From the NCBI GenBank assembly GCA_019635415.1, contig JAHBZN010000003.1, positions 434,001 to 498,000 on the forward strand: a stretch of 64,000 nucleotides of DNA, given 5' to 3'. Source of the DNA: Ramlibacter sp. Lineage in GTDB: Bacteria > Pseudomonadota > Gammaproteobacteria > Burkholderiales > Burkholderiaceae_C. The translations under genes and the position numbers were made by a program. The notes below the pieces were generated by a model. It saw only the letters and a list, made by a program, of their open reading frames with translations, was not told the origin of the DNA and searched no databases. Positions 54,233 through 63,824 of the stretch are shown piece after piece (position 1 is the stretch's first letter; every line of letters begins with the position of its first letter).

Positions 54233-55149
54233 CCGCCGACCAGTGGATCGCCCTGGTGGCCGGCATCGTGGGTGGCGCCCTGCGCGTGGGCGTGCCGTTC
54301 CTGTTTGTGAGCCTGGGGGAGTGCCTCACCGAGAAATCGGGCCGCATCAACCTGGGGCTCGAGGGCGTGCTGGTGCTGTCGGCCATGTCGGCCTTCGGGG
54401 GGGCCTATCTCACGGGTTCGCCGTGGCTGGGGGTGCTGGCCGGTGCGGCGGCGGGGGCGCTGCTCGCCGCGCTGCACGGCGTGCTGTGCTCGCTGCCGCG
54501 GGTGAATGACGTGGCCACCGGCATCGCGCTGATGCTGCTGGGCACCGGCCTGGCCTTCTATTTCGGCAAGGGGCTGATCCAGCCGCAGGCGCCGCAGATC
54601 CCCACGATCGCCCTGGGCGAGTGGAGCAGCTCGCCCGCGCTGCGCGCGGCGCTGCGCATCAACGCGCTGCTGCCGGTGGGCCTGCTGCTGGCCGGGGCGC
54701 TGTGGTGGGGCTTTGCCCGCACGCGCGCCGGGCTGCTGGTGCGCATGGCCGGCGACTCGGCCCATGCCGCGCGCGCGCTGGGCTATTCGGTGTCGGGCAT
54801 CCGCATCGCGGCCACGGCTGCCGGCGGCGCCATCGCCGGGCTGGGCGGCGCCTCGCTCACGCTGTTCTATCCCGGCAGCTGGAACGAAGGCATTTCCAGC
54901 GGCCAGGGCCTGATTGCGGTGGCGCTGGTCATCTTCGCGCGCTGGAGCCCGCTGCGCTGCGTGGGCGCGGCGGCCCTGTTTGGCGGTGCGGGCGCCATCG
55001 GCCCGGCGCTGCAGTCGATCGGTGTGAGCTGGGGCTACCACCTGTTCAACACCGTGCCCTATGCCCTCACCCTGCTGATCCTGATCATCACCTGCAAGCC
55101 GGGCAGCGTGGTGGCGGGCAGCCCGGGCGAACTCTCTTCCACCCGCTGA
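54229..55149 (+). CDS. ABC transporter permease (nucleoside/BMP importer), subunit 2
   Basis: The 306-residue BPD_transp_2 permease has about eight helices. Family features are [35 protein letters not shown], a cluster near [19 protein letters not shown] and [19 protein letters not shown]. The ATG overlaps the preceding stop. It forms the heterodimeric channel with subunit 1. Confidence 0.92.
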   Translation: MTADQWIALVAGIVGGALRVGVPFLFVSLGECLTEKSGRINLGLEGVLVLSAMSAFGGAYLTGSPWLGVLAGAAAGALLAALHGVLCSLPRVNDVATGIALMLLGTGLAFYFGKGLIQPQAPQIPTIALGEWSSSPALRAALRINALLPVGLLLAGALWWGFARTRAGLLVRMAGDSAHAARALGYSVSGIRIAATAAGGAIAGLGGASLTLFYPGSWNEGISSGQGLIAVALVIFARWSPLRCVGAAALFGGAGAIGPALQSIGVSWGYHLFNTVPYALTLLILIITCKPGSVVAGSPGELSSTR

Positions 55150-55154
55150 ACGCC

Positions 55155-55847
55155 ATGACCTCACGCACCATCTCCGCCAACCCCTACGCCTGGCCCTGGA
55201 ACGGCGACCTGCGGCCGGACAACACCGCGCTGATCGTGATCGACATGCAGACCGACTTCTGCGGCGAAGGCGGCTATGTGGACAAGATGGGCTACGACAT
55301 CTCGCTCACTCGCGCGCCCATCGAGCCGCTGAAGACGCTCATGGCGGCCCTGCGCGGCGCCGGCTACGCGGTGATGCACACGCGCGAGGGCCACCGCCCC
55401 GACCTGAGCGACCTGCCCGCCAACAAGCGCTGGCGCTCGCGGCAGATCGGCACGGCCGGCGTGGGCATCGGCGACGCCGGCCCGTGCGGCCGCATTCTGG
55501 TGCGTGGCGAACCGGGTTGGGAGATCATTCCCGAGCTGGCGCCGTTGCCGGGCGAGGTCGTGATCGACAAGCCGGGCAAGGGGTCGTTCTACGCGACCGA
55601 CCTCGACATGGTGCTGCGCCAGCGGGGCATCCAGAACCTCATCCTGACCGGCATCACCACCGACGTGTGCGTGCACACCACGATGCGCGACGCCAATGAC
55701 CGCGGGTACGAATGCCTGCTGCTGTCGGACTGCACCGCCGCCACCGACCGCGGCAACCACGAGGCGGCGCTCAAGATGATCACCATGCAGGGCGGGGTGT
55801 TTGGCGCGCATGCCACGTCCGCCGCCGTGCTGGAGGCGCTGGCGTGA
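55155..55847 (+). CDS. biuH: Biuret hydrolase BiuH (isochorismatase-like cysteine hydrolase)
   Basis: It hydrolyses biuret to allophanate and ammonia. The 230-residue protein closely resembles the rhizobial BiuH I remember: [55 protein letters not shown], and [20 protein letters not shown]. The catalytic triad is Asp34, Lys139 ([10 protein letters not shown]) and Cys172 ([12 protein letters not shown]). The start is the ATG at 55155, 5 bases after the permease stop. Allophanate made here is consumed by AtzF 8 kb upstream in the same cluster. RutB-like ureidoacrylate hydrolases share the fold, but no other rut genes are present. Confidence 0.9.
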   Translation: MTSRTISANPYAWPWNGDLRPDNTALIVIDMQTDFCGEGGYVDKMGYDISLTRAPIEPLKTLMAALRGAGYAVMHTREGHRPDLSDLPANKRWRSRQIGTAGVGIGDAGPCGRILVRGEPGWEIIPELAPLPGEVVIDKPGKGSFYATDLDMVLRQRGIQNLILTGITTDVCVHTTMRDANDRGYECLLLSDCTAATDRGNHEAALKMITMQGGVFGAHATSAAVLEALA

Positions 55848-57532
55848 CCTCCGGGCCCGCCCCGATCGGCGGCCTGCCGCCGGGCAGCGGCGCGCTGGCG
55901 CTGGACACCTACCAGATGAGCATGCGATTTGGCAGCTTCACCGCGCTGGATCAGGTGAGCATGAAGGTGGCGCCCGGCACCGTGCATGCGCTGCTGGGAG
56001 AAAACGGCGCGGGCAAGAGCACCCTGGTCAAGTGCGTGGCGGGCTTCCAGCGGCCCACGGCCGGCAGCATCCTCGTCGACGGGCGCGAGCAGGCCATTGC
56101 CAACCCGGTGGTAGCGCGCGCGCTGGGCATCGGCATGGTGTACCAGCACTTCACGCTGGCGCCGGGGATGACGGTGGCCGAGAACCTGCTCATGGCCGGC
56201 GGCAAGACGCCCGCCGTCATCAACTGGACCACCGAGCGCGCGGGGCTGCAGGCCTTTCTGGCGACCACCCCCTTCAAGCTCGATCTCGACGCCACGCCGG
56301 CGGCGCTGGCCGCCGGGGAAAAGCAGAAGCTCGAGCTGCTCAAGCAGCTGTACCTCAAGCCGCGCCTGCTGATCCTGGACGAGCCCACTTCGGTGCTCAC
56401 GCCGCAGGAGGCCGACGAGGTGCTGGGCCATGTGCGCGAGTTCGCGCGCAGCGGCCGGTGCACCGTGCTCATCATCACGCACAAGTTCCGCGAGGTCATG
56501 GCTTACGCCGACAACGTGACCGTGCTGCGCCGCGGCAAGGCCGTGCACCACTGCGAGGTGTGGGCCACCAATCCCGGCCTGCTGGCCAACGCCATGATCG
56601 GCGAGGCTGTGGCCGCCGCGCCCGAGATGGCCGACGCCGAATCCGACCTGGCCACCAGTCTTACGCCCGGTTTTGAGCCAGATGAGGCTGTAGCCCAGGC
56701 GGGTCGGCCACAGCTCGCTATCAAAAACGCAGCAACGGCGGGTGCCGGAGAAACCCCGTCCATGGTGGTCAGCAGCCTGCGCGTGCAGGGTGACCGCGGC
56801 ACGCTGGCCGTGCAGGACCTGAGCCTGCAGGTCGCGCCCGGCGAAATCCTGGGCGTGGCCGGCGTCTCGGGCAATGGCCAGCGCGAGCTGGTGGAGGCGC
56901 TGGTCGGCCAGCGGCCGCGCGCCGGCGGCGAGGTCCGCGTGATGGGCCAGCCCTATGCCGCACGGCGCGAGGAGAACCGCCGCCTCAAGCTGCGCAGCTT
57001 GCCCGAGGAGCCGCTGCGCAACGCCTGTGTGGGTGACCTCAGCGTGGCTGAGAACATGGCTCTGCGCGACTTCGACCAGCCCCCGCTGGCCACCCCGGCG
57101 CGCACCGGTGGCTGGCTGCGCTTTGGCGCCTGGCGCAGCCGGGCGCGCCAGTGGATCGCGGAGTACGGCGTCAAGACCCAGGGCGAAGGCGCGCCGATCC
57201 GCAGCCTGTCGGGCGGCAATGTGCAGCGCGCCGTGCTCGCGCGCGAACTGGCCGGTGACATCAACGTGCTGATCGCCGCCAACCCGGTGTTCGGCCTGGA
57301 CTTTGCCGCGGTGAAGGAGATCCACGCCCGCATCCAGCAGGTGCGCGACCGTGGCGGGGCCGTGCTCCTGATCAGCGAAGACCTGGACGAACTGCTGGAG
57401 CTGGCCGACCGCATCGTGGTCATGAGCGAAGGCCGCATCGTCCACGAGACCCCGGCCGCCGGCGCCCAGCGCCACGTGATCGGCGCCCATATGGGCGGCG
57501 GCCATCACGCCACCGAGGAAGCCGTCGCATGA
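55844..57532 (+). CDS. ABC transporter double ATP-binding protein (nucleoside/BMP importer) with repeat-derived linker
   Basis: The 562-residue protein starts at a GTG overlapping the biuH stop. Domain 1 (about 20-270) has Walker [16 protein letters not shown] and a degenerate signature ([15 protein letters not shown]), with Walker [12 protein letters not shown]. Domain 2 (about 305-555) has a non-canonical Walker A region [17 protein letters not shown], signature [17 protein letters not shown], and a Walker B in which Asn/Pro replace the acidic pair ([12 protein letters not shown]), as in sugar/nucleoside importers. The inter-domain linker [16 protein letters not shown] is encoded by repeat copy D. 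It overlaps the next gene by ATGA. Confidence 0.9.
   Translation: MTSGPAPIGGLPPGSGALALDTYQMSMRFGSFTALDQVSMKVAPGTVHALLGENGAGKSTLVKCVAGFQRPTAGSILVDGREQAIANPVVARALGIGMVYQHFTLAPGMTVAENLLMAGGKTPAVINWTTERAGLQAFLATTPFKLDLDATPAALAAGEKQKLELLKQLYLKPRLLILDEPTSVLTPQEADEVLGHVREFARSGRCTVLIITHKFREVMAYADNVTVLRRGKAVHHCEVWATNPGLLANAMIGEAVAAAPEMADAESDLATSLTPGFEPDEAVAQAGRPQLAIKNAATAGAGETPSMVVSSLRVQGDRGTLAVQDLSLQVAPGEILGVAGVSGNGQRELVEALVGQRPRAGGEVRVMGQPYAARREENRRLKLRSLPEEPLRNACVGDLSVAENMALRDFDQPPLATPARTGGWLRFGAWRSRARQWIAEYGVKTQGEGAPIRSLSGGNVQRAVLARELAGDINVLIAANPVFGLDFAAVKEIHARIQQVRDRGGAVLLISEDLDELLELADRIVVMSEGRIVHETPAAGAQRHVIGAHMGGGHHATEEAVA
56686..56735 (+). repeat. 50-bp dispersed repeat, copy D (inter-domain linker of the double ATPase)
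   Basis: It carries gtagccc, ggccac, cgctatcaaaaa and cagcaa at the shared offsets, sense-oriented. It stays in frame in a different phase from copies A and B, encoding [16 protein letters not shown]. Similarity to copy C extends about 20 bases upstream (gagcca / aagcca). Confidence 0.85.
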
Positions 57533-58218
57533 TCCACGTGCAAGCCCAGCCCTTTGCCTACCCGTTCGACCTCGCGCACACCGCGCTGGTGATCATCGAC
57601 ATGCAGCGCGATTTCATCGAGCCCGGCGGCTTTGGCCAGACGCTGGGCAATGACGTGTCGCTGCTCTCGGCCATCGTGCCCGCCTGCCAGGCCGTGCTGG
57701 CGGCGTGGCGCCGCGCCGGGGGCCTGGTGGTGCACACGCGCGAGGCGCATCGGCCGGACCTGTCGGACTGCCCGCCCGCCAAGCGCGACCGTGGCAATCC
57801 CAGCCTGCGCATCGGCGACCTGGGGCCCATGGGCCGCATCCTGGTGGCCGGTGAACCGGGCAACCAGATCATTGCCGAGCTGGCGCCCGTGCCGGGCGAG
57901 GTGGTGATCGACAAGCCCGGCAAGGGCGCCTTCCATGCCACGCCGCTGCAGGCCCTGCTGCAGGAGCAGCACATCAGCCACCTGGTGTTCATGGGCGTGA
58001 CCACCGAGGTCTGCGTGCAGACCAGCATGCGCGAGGCCAATGACCGGGGCTACGACTGCCTGCTGCTGGAGGACTGCACCGAGAGCTACTTCCCCGCGTT
58101 CAAGGCCAGTGCCCTCGAGATGATGCGTGCGCAGGGCGCCATCGTGGGCTGGACCGCGCCCAGCGCCGCCCTGCTGCAGGCGCTCGGGGTGGGCACCCCG
58201 CAGGCCGTCCGGGGCTGA
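57529..58218 (+). CDS. Isochorismatase-like cysteine hydrolase, candidate triuret hydrolase (TrtA-like)
   Basis: The 229-residue paralog of the upstream BiuH shares [36 protein letters not shown] and the triad Asp28 (DMQRDFI), Lys129 ([10 protein letters not shown]) and Cys162 ([11 protein letters not shown]). It lacks the Biu[11 protein letters not shown] loop. Triuret hydrolases (TrtA) are the closest known isochorismatase-like relatives of biuret hydrolase and produce carboxybiuret, the AtzE substrate, which would explain AtzE/G/H without a cyanuric acid hydrolase. That function is inferred; a second biuret or ureide hydrolase is the alternative. Confidence 0.75.
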   Translation: MIHVQAQPFAYPFDLAHTALVIIDMQRDFIEPGGFGQTLGNDVSLLSAIVPACQAVLAAWRRAGGLVVHTREAHRPDLSDCPPAKRDRGNPSLRIGDLGPMGRILVAGEPGNQIIAELAPVPGEVVIDKPGKGAFHATPLQALLQEQHISHLVFMGVTTEVCVQTSMREANDRGYDCLLLEDCTESYFPAFKASALEMMRAQGAIVGWTAPSAALLQALGVGTPQAVRG

Positions 58219-58231
58219 TAGAGTTTCCAGC

Positions 58232-58957
58232 GTGCACACCGCCCACCGCCGCCCTGCTGCTGCTGCCGACAGCGCTCCCCACCGCTCGCGCGCCGACGAA
58301 GTCTATGAGCAGCTCAAGCGCGACGTGGCCGAGTTCAACCTCGTGCCCGGTGACCGCTTCACCGAGAACGAGCTCAGCGAGCGCCTGGGCGTGTCACGCA
58401 CGCCGGTGCGCCAGGCGCTGTTCCGCCTGCAGCAGGAAGGCTATGTGGAGGTGCTGTTCCGCAGCGGCTGGCGCGTGCTGCCGTTCGACTTCGACCAGTT
58501 CGAGCAGCTGTACGACCTGCGCATGGTGCTGGAGACCACGGCCGTGCAGCGCCTGTGCGCCGACAGCGAGCGCGTGGACCGTGCCCTGCTCGACCAGCTG
58601 ATCCGCATCTGGCTGGTGCCCGTGGCCGACCGGAGCCCCGACGGGGTGCAGGTGGGCCAGTGGGACGAGGCCTTCCACTGCAGCCTGGTGGCCGCCGCGG
58701 GCAACGCCGAGATGGCCCGCGTGCACAAGGACGTGACCGAGCGCATCCGCATCATCCGCCGGCTCGACTTCACCAAGCCCGCGCGCATCGACGCCACCTA
58801 CGACGAGCACGGCAAGATCCTCAAGGCCATCCAGCGCAAGCGCGGCGACCAGGCGGCCATGCTGCTGCGCGCCCACATCGAGACCAGCCAGGCCGAGGTG
58901 CGCAAGATCACGCTGCACCAGGTGCATCTGGCGCGGCAGGGCGGCATGGGGCGGTAG
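58232..58957 (+). CDS. GntR-family (FCD) regulator at the end of the ureide cluster
   Basis: This 241-residue regulator uses a GTG at 58232. The winged helix (about 20-85: ADEVYEQLKRDVAEFNL, LSERLGVSRTPVRQALFRLQ, YVEVLFRSGWRVLPF) precedes an all-helical FCD domain (about 95-225: LYDLRMVLETTAVQRL, WDEAFHCSLVAAAGN, DEHGKILKAIQR). It lies 13 bases after the last hydrolase, so it is probably co-transcribed and responds to a cluster metabolite, in addition to nitrogen control by sigma-54. Confidence 0.88.
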   Translation: MHTAHRRPAAAADSAPHRSRADEVYEQLKRDVAEFNLVPGDRFTENELSERLGVSRTPVRQALFRLQQEGYVEVLFRSGWRVLPFDFDQFEQLYDLRMVLETTAVQRLCADSERVDRALLDQLIRIWLVPVADRSPDGVQVGQWDEAFHCSLVAAAGNAEMARVHKDVTERIRIIRRLDFTKPARIDATYDEHGKILKAIQRKRGDQAAMLLRAHIETSQAEVRKITLHQVHLARQGGMGR

Positions 58958-59031
58958 CCCGCCACCGGGCCCGGCACCGCGCCGGTTGCAGGTCCGCTTT
59001 CGGCCAGCAGGCCGGGGCACCGCTGGCTACC

Positions 59032-60318
59032 ATGGCGCACCCTCCCGCTGCTGCCATGACGACCACATCGACGCCCACGCCCACCCCCGAGGCTCCCCAA
59101 GCCCAGGCCCTCCCTGGCCCTTTTGCGCGGCTGGCCTGGTCCAACCTGGCGGCGCAGTCGGCCGAGCAGCTGAGCCTGGCGGCGGTGCCCATCGTGGCCG
59201 TGCTGGCGCTGGGCGCCGGCGCGGGTGAAATCGGGACGCTGGGCGTGGCGCAGACCCTGCCCTTCCTGCTGCTGTCCATCCCTTTCGGACTGCTGGCCGA
59301 CCGTACTTCGCGCCGCCGCCTCATCGTGCTGGCCGAGGGGCTGCGCGCCCTCACGCTGGTGGCCCTGCTGCTGGCCGTGGCCACGGGTCACCTGTCGCTG
59401 GGCCTGCTGGCGGCACTGGGTTTTCTGGGTGCCATTGGCACGGTGGGCTTCAGCGTGGCGGCGCCGGCCCTGGTGCCTGCGCTGGTGCCGCGTGAGGCAC
59501 TGGCCCGCGCCAACGGCCGGCTGGAGCTGGCGCGCAGCATGGCTTACGCGGGCGGGCCCGCACTGGCTGGCGCGCTGGTGTCGTGGGCCGGGGGCACGGC
59601 CACATTCACGCTGGCGGCCATGCTGTCGGCCGCCGCCGTGGCCTGCGTGTGGGGGGTGGCCGAGCCCGCGCGCCCGGAGCAGCCGCCGCGCCACCCGCTG
59701 CGCGACCTGAAGGACGGCGCCGCCATGGTCTGGGGCCACGCGCTGCTGCGCCCCATCCTCCTCACGGCCGTGGCCTGGAACATCTCGTGGTTTGTGCTGC
59801 AGGCCGCCTATGTGCCCTATGCCATGCGTGCCCTGGGCCTGTCGGCCGGGGCCGTGGGCGTGACGCTGGCGGGCTACGGCTCGGGCATGGTGGTGGGCGC
59901 GCTGCTCGCCGGGCGCATCGTGCGCGCCATGCCGTTCGGGCGGGCTATCCAGCTCGGGCCCGCCGTGTCGGTGCTGGCGGCGGCCACCATGGTGGCCACG
60001 CTGCTGGTGCCCAGCGGCTGGCTCGCGGGCCTGTCGTTCTTCTTCTTTGGCGTGGGGCCGATTGTGTGGACGATCACTTCCACCACGCTGCGCCAGACTG
60101 TCACGCCCAACGCCATGCTGGGCCGCGTGGGCGCGATCTTTCTCACCGTGAATGCCGGCGCGCGGCCTGTGGGCGCGGCGCTGGGCGGGCTGGTGGGCGC
60201 CCATTGGGGCGAGGCGGCCTGCCTGGTCCTGGCGCTGCTGGGCTTTGGCGTTCAGGCCTGGGTGATTTTTGCGTCGCCGATGCGGGAGTTGAGGGGGCTG
60301 CCGGTGGCGGTGGGGTGA
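59032..60318 (+). CDS. MFS transporter (putative exporter)
   Basis: A 428-residue major-facilitator protein with twelve predicted helices. It shows the DHA-type loop LLADRTSRRRLIVLAEGLRA between helices 2 and 3 and LGRVGAIFLTVNAGARPVGAAL near the C-terminus, resembling the enterobactin/macrolide exporter branch. The start could be the ATG at 59032 or 59056 (MTTTSTP); no strong Shine-Dalgarno distinguishes them. It follows the GntR gene by about 75 bases; whether it belongs to the ureide cluster is unclear. Confidence 0.85.
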   Translation: MAHPPAAAMTTTSTPTPTPEAPQAQALPGPFARLAWSNLAAQSAEQLSLAAVPIVAVLALGAGAGEIGTLGVAQTLPFLLLSIPFGLLADRTSRRRLIVLAEGLRALTLVALLLAVATGHLSLGLLAALGFLGAIGTVGFSVAAPALVPALVPREALARANGRLELARSMAYAGGPALAGALVSWAGGTATFTLAAMLSAAAVACVWGVAEPARPEQPPRHPLRDLKDGAAMVWGHALLRPILLTAVAWNISWFVLQAAYVPYAMRALGLSAGAVGVTLAGYGSGMVVGALLAGRIVRAMPFGRAIQLGPAVSVLAAATMVATLLVPSGWLAGLSFFFFGVGPIVWTITSTTLRQTVTPNAMLGRVGAIFLTVNAGARPVGAALGGLVGAHWGEAACLVLALLGFGVQAWVIFASPMRELRGLPVAVG

Positions 60319-60330
60319 GGGTGCGGCGGA

Positions 60331-60720
60331 TCAACGCGCCGCGGAGCTGGCAGGGCGCGGCACAAACTGCTTCGGATCGTAGAAGAACTGCTCCTGCACG
60401 ATGCGCTCGCCTTCCCAGCGCTGCCAGGCCAGTTCCTCGATGCGGCCGGTGCTGCCGTCCTTCCAGGTGAACTCGAAGATCCAGCGGATCACCACGTGGT
60501 CGCAGTTCAAAAAGGCCGGCCGCACGCAGGTGGAATGCACCGAGCTTGCGCGCGCCAGCGCGGCGGCCTCATGGGCCACCAGCGTGTCGCGGCCCACGCG
60601 GGGTGGGGCGGTGTTCTCCTGCATCGAGGCGTGCTCGGCATAGAACTCCTGGATGGCTTCCACATGGGCGTTCTGCTCCACTCGGGCGATGAATCGTTCA
60701 AGGGTGTCGGGGGTCGGCAT
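60331..60720 (-). CDS. NTF2/SnoaL-like protein
   Basis: The 129-residue single-domain protein has an N-terminal helix LERFIARVEQNAHVEAI, an AEHASMQENTAPPRVG loop, and beta strands VIRWIFEFTWKDG and RIEELAWQRWEGERIVQEQFFYDP. This is the NTF2-like fold of polyketide cyclases, ketosteroid isomerases and orphan relatives. Function cannot be read. It faces the MFS gene convergently with a 12-base gap. Confidence 0.82.
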   Translation of the reverse strand: MPTPDTLERFIARVEQNAHVEAIQEFYAEHASMQENTAPPRVGRDTLVAHEAAALARASSVHSTCVRPAFLNCDHVVIRWIFEFTWKDGSTGRIEELAWQRWEGERIVQEQFFYDPKQFVPRPASSAAR

Positions 60721-60776
60721 GGCGTGATTCTGGCGCGATACGCCGGCGGTTGCACCGCCGGTGTCCTTGGGGCGCG

Positions 60777-62390
60777 CTAGCTGCTCTGCGCGGCCTGCTG
60801 CTCGATCTGCAGCACCACAAACTCCGCCGGATGGGTCACGGCCAGCGACAGCGTGACATACAGCATGCCCTGGGCCTGGACCTCGGGCGGGTTGTTGCTC
60901 TGGTCACAGGTCACGTGAAAGGCCTGCGAGGCGCTGGAGCCGATCAGGCCCCCCGCCTGCCACAGCGCGGTGAGGAACTGGGTGACCTGGGCGGTCACCA
61001 GGGCCTGCGTTGAATGGGTGTTGGGCGCAAAGACGACCCAGCTCAGGCCGACCTTGACGCTCTGCTCCACGTAGATGAGCAGGCGGCGCACGTTCACGTA
61101 GAGCCATTCCGGGTCGGCAGACAGGGTGCGCGCACCCCAGATCACGTTGCCATACAGAGGGAAGCTGCGCAGACAGTCGATGCCCAGCGGATTCAGCTGG
61201 TCCTGGTCGCTGTCGGTCAGCCGGAGCGCGAGCTCGGTGACCGAGGGCAGCGCGCCGTTGTGCACACCTGCCGGGGCCTGGAACACGCCCACCGCCTGGT
61301 CGGTGCCGGCGTAGCGCCCCAACACCAGGCCCGAGGGCGGCATGGGCACATTGGAGGCGGTGGCGGCGTTGAACACGAAGGCCCAGGGGTAGTAGATCGC
61401 GCCATAGGAGCTGACCAGCGGCGCTGCATTGCCCTCGGGCGCCGTGCCGGTGCCGGTCTTGAACGCGATGACGCTGTTCACATCCAGCCCCGCCGGTGGG
61501 TCGGCCACCATGAACAGGCTGGTGCGGGTTTCGCAGTACTGCAATCCGGTCTGGATCTGCGCGGCCTGCGCGGCCAGGGACACCGTGCCGTCGGGCGCGG
61601 TCGCGCTCACCGAGTCGGGCAAGGCCAGCAGGCTCAGTTCGGTCACCAGGTCCAGCGCCCGCAGCGCGGTGGCCACGTCCAGCCGGGGTTCGGTCCCGCC
61701 GGACAGCGGCAGGGCACCCGTGTTGGCGGGTCGCTGGGGCTGGTTCAGCGGTGCCACGGCCAGCCGCACCAGGATCGACAGGTTGTTGACGCGGCTGGTG
61801 AGCTCGCCGTTTTGCAGGCTGGCAGCCGTGAAGCCACTGAACTGCTCCAGGACCACCCAGGACTTGCCGTCCACGACCATGCTGGGCAGGGAGTTGCCCT
61901 GCACCAGGCTCTGCAACCGCGCCACGGGCCCGCCAGGGGGGGCCGGCAGCGTGGGGTCCATCAGCACATTGAAGCTGAAGGCCGGGCTGGCGCCTTCGGA
62001 CCCGCCGGGCGGCTGCGCTGCGGCGTCGCTCACGCACACGCACAGGGCATTGCCCCAGGCGCCGGGCGTGATGGCGTGCACGGCCAGCGGACCGGTCCAC
62101 ATGTGGGCCGCGCTGGCCTGCGCCAGGTCGGGGGCCCGCACCACGTAGCAGCGGCTGCCGCCCTCCGCAAAAAAGCCGTAGACGGCCCAGGACACCATGG
62201 CGTTCCAGGCAAGGCCGCCAAACTGCTGCTGGTACTCGTCCCAGCTGTGGACCGGCACGGGGGTGGTGTCCGGCCCGGAGGCCGTGACCCCGACGAAGGC
62301 GGGCACGGACGTGGCCACGCCCACCATCGGATGGCCGCTGGCCGGGGGCTCCTGCACATACACGCCGGGGGTTGAGAGGTTCAAAGCCAT
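60777..62390 (-). CDS. Orphan phage-tail-sheath-like protein
   Basis: The 537-residue product starts at the ATG at 62390. It has the sheath N-terminus STPGVYVQEPPASGHPMVG (a GVYV-type start) and VPAFVGVT, then a long beta-rich body. The C-terminal third has the sheath handshake region (INPLGIDCLRSF-type LNPLGIDCLRSFPLYGNVIWGARTL, then LLIYVEQSVKVGLSWVVFAPN). Contractile sheaths form phage tails, R-tailocins and extracellular injection systems. No tube, baseplate, spike or AAA genes accompany it in this window, so it may be a remnant, a domesticated protein, or part of a dispersed system. Confidence 0.88.
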   Translation of the reverse strand: MALNLSTPGVYVQEPPASGHPMVGVATSVPAFVGVTASGPDTTPVPVHSWDEYQQQFGGLAWNAMVSWAVYGFFAEGGSRCYVVRAPDLAQASAAHMWTGPLAVHAITPGAWGNALCVCVSDAAAQPPGGSEGASPAFSFNVLMDPTLPAPPGGPVARLQSLVQGNSLPSMVVDGKSWVVLEQFSGFTAASLQNGELTSRVNNLSILVRLAVAPLNQPQRPANTGALPLSGGTEPRLDVATALRALDLVTELSLLALPDSVSATAPDGTVSLAAQAAQIQTGLQYCETRTSLFMVADPPAGLDVNSVIAFKTGTGTAPEGNAAPLVSSYGAIYYPWAFVFNAATASNVPMPPSGLVLGRYAGTDQAVGVFQAPAGVHNGALPSVTELALRLTDSDQDQLNPLGIDCLRSFPLYGNVIWGARTLSADPEWLYVNVRRLLIYVEQSVKVGLSWVVFAPNTHSTQALVTAQVTQFLTALWQAGGLIGSSASQAFHVTCDQSNNPPEVQAQGMLYVTLSLAVTHPAEFVVLQIEQQAAQSS

Positions 62391-62476
62391 GGGTCGGTTG
62401 CCTTTCGTCTTGCGCGGCACCGATGCCGCAGCGCGCAAGGGTAGAGCGCCAGGGCCCGCGCGGGCAAGAGCAATAT

Positions 62477-63718
62477 TTACCTTGCGCGGGTGATGCCCGG
62501 GGGCTGCGGCAACTCGAGCACGGGGGCGCCGGGCCACCAGCTCTGGCGTACGCCCACCAGTGTTTGGAGGTTCAGCGGACCCACCACGGGCCAGCGCAGC
62601 GAGCGGGCCATGAGCCGGTCGCGCAGCCAGGGCAGCAGGCGGAGGTCGGACTGAAACAGCGGCGTCAGCCAGCGGCTGGCCTGGCCGTAGTAGTGCAGGT
62701 GACGCCGACGGCAGGCGGTGTAGCGTGCCAGTGCGAGGGGCAGGGGCGGCGCTGTCGGCCCGCCCGCGGGCCCCAGACAATCCGCCAGCGCCACGGCGTC
62801 GAGCAGTGCCAGATTGGTACCTTGGCCGAGTTGCGGGCTGGTGGCGTGAGCGGCGTCACCGATCACGACGCAATCTGGTGTGTGGTAGCCCGGCATGACC
62901 ACGTCGTGGTAGCGCGCCCAGGTCAACTGCTCCAGGGAGACCAGCTGTGCCAGCAGGTCCTCGCAATCCGGGTTGAGCGCGCGCACCTGCTGCTTGAACG
63001 CCTCCAGCCCGGCGTCGCGCCAGGCCGTCCAGCTGTCGGCGCGCAGACTCCAGAACAGGCTGACCACGGGGCGCCCAGCCGTGCCGCTTCGGGCAGGCGT
63101 CAGGCCCGTGGGCATGATGCCCAACATCTGGTGCGCGCCGCGGTACCACTGCCACAACGTGTGGCCGTAGCGGCGCCCCGGGTCGTCGAGCACCGCCCAG
63201 GCCGCGCCCCAGGGGTAGAGCCGGTCACGCACTGGCAGCCCGGTCTGGGCGCGCAGAACCGAGCCTGCGCCATCGGCAACGACCGTCAGGTCGTGTCGCG
63301 CCTGCAGCGCGGCGAGCTGCGTGACTTCCACGCCGGTGGTGATTTGCACGCCCTCCTGCTGCGCGGCCTGCCACAGCGCGTCAAACAGCACCCCGCGGTG
63401 CAGGCCCAAGCCATAGGCGTCGGGACGCCAGTGCGCGTAGCGCACGTCCACCACCGGGCGCTGGCCGGGGTGAATGCCATGCAGATGAAGGACGCGGGCG
63501 CCTTGCTCGACCATGTGGTCGTGGATGCCCAGCCGCTGCAGGGCAGCCAGGCCGCTGGGCTGGATCAGGATGCCGGCTCCCAGCGATTGCGGCGACTTGA
63601 ACTTTTCGAACACGCTGACACGGTGGCCGGCGCGCGCCAGCAACAGCGCGCTGGCCAGGCCCGCGAAGCCCGCTCCGACAATGGCGATGTTCAAGCCGCC
63701 TGAGAGTTTGTGCGCCAT
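62477..63718 (-). CDS. FAD-dependent monooxygenase (UbiH/salicylate-hydroxylase class)
   Basis: This group A flavin monooxygenase has 413 residues. The ADP-binding site is NIAIVGAGFAGLASALLLARAG (about 9-30), with the second FAD motif in VVIGDAAHATSPQLGQGTNLALLDAV (about 290) and a DG-type motif in TVVADGAGSVLRAQTG (about 150). Members hydroxylate aromatic rings with NAD(P)H and oxygen. The substrate is unknown. Repeat copy F lies 41 bases upstream of its start, in its promoter region. Confidence 0.88.
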   Translation of the reverse strand: MAHKLSGGLNIAIVGAGFAGLASALLLARAGHRVSVFEKFKSPQSLGAGILIQPSGLAALQRLGIHDHMVEQGARVLHLHGIHPGQRPVVDVRYAHWRPDAYGLGLHRGVLFDALWQAAQQEGVQITTGVEVTQLAALQARHDLTVVADGAGSVLRAQTGLPVRDRLYPWGAAWAVLDDPGRRYGHTLWQWYRGAHQMLGIMPTGLTPARSGTAGRPVVSLFWSLRADSWTAWRDAGLEAFKQQVRALNPDCEDLLAQLVSLEQLTWARYHDVVMPGYHTPDCVVIGDAAHATSPQLGQGTNLALLDAVALADCLGPAGGPTAPPLPLALARYTACRRRHLHYYGQASRWLTPLFQSDLRLLPWLRDRLMARSLRWPVVGPLNLQTLVGVRQSWWPGAPVLELPQPPGITRAR

Positions 63719-63758
63719 GCCGCTGTTCGTGGTGTGGCCGCGATTCTAGGAGAAAGTG

Positions 63759-63808
63759 GCCGTCAGCCCTTGCCACTTGGCCACTATTTGCTATTGAAAA
63801 TATAGCAA
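63759..63808 (+). repeat. 50-bp dispersed repeat, copy F (intergenic)
   Basis: It carries cagcccttg, ggccac, tgctat and tagcaa at the shared offsets. Its right end is additionally palindromic: ttgctat (63788-63794) and atagcaa (63802-63808) around tgaaaat, a possible small hairpin. It is the only copy not overlapping a coding sequence. Confidence 0.85.
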
Positions 63809-63824
63809 TGAGGTGACGACAGAG

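Noticed and set aside
55155..55847. RutB (ureidoacrylate amidohydrolase) as the identity of the first isochorismatase-like gene
   Set aside because: No rutA, C, D, F or G genes are near, whereas AtzE/F/G/H are, and the [10 protein letters not shown] and NKRWRS segments match biuret hydrolase as I remember it.
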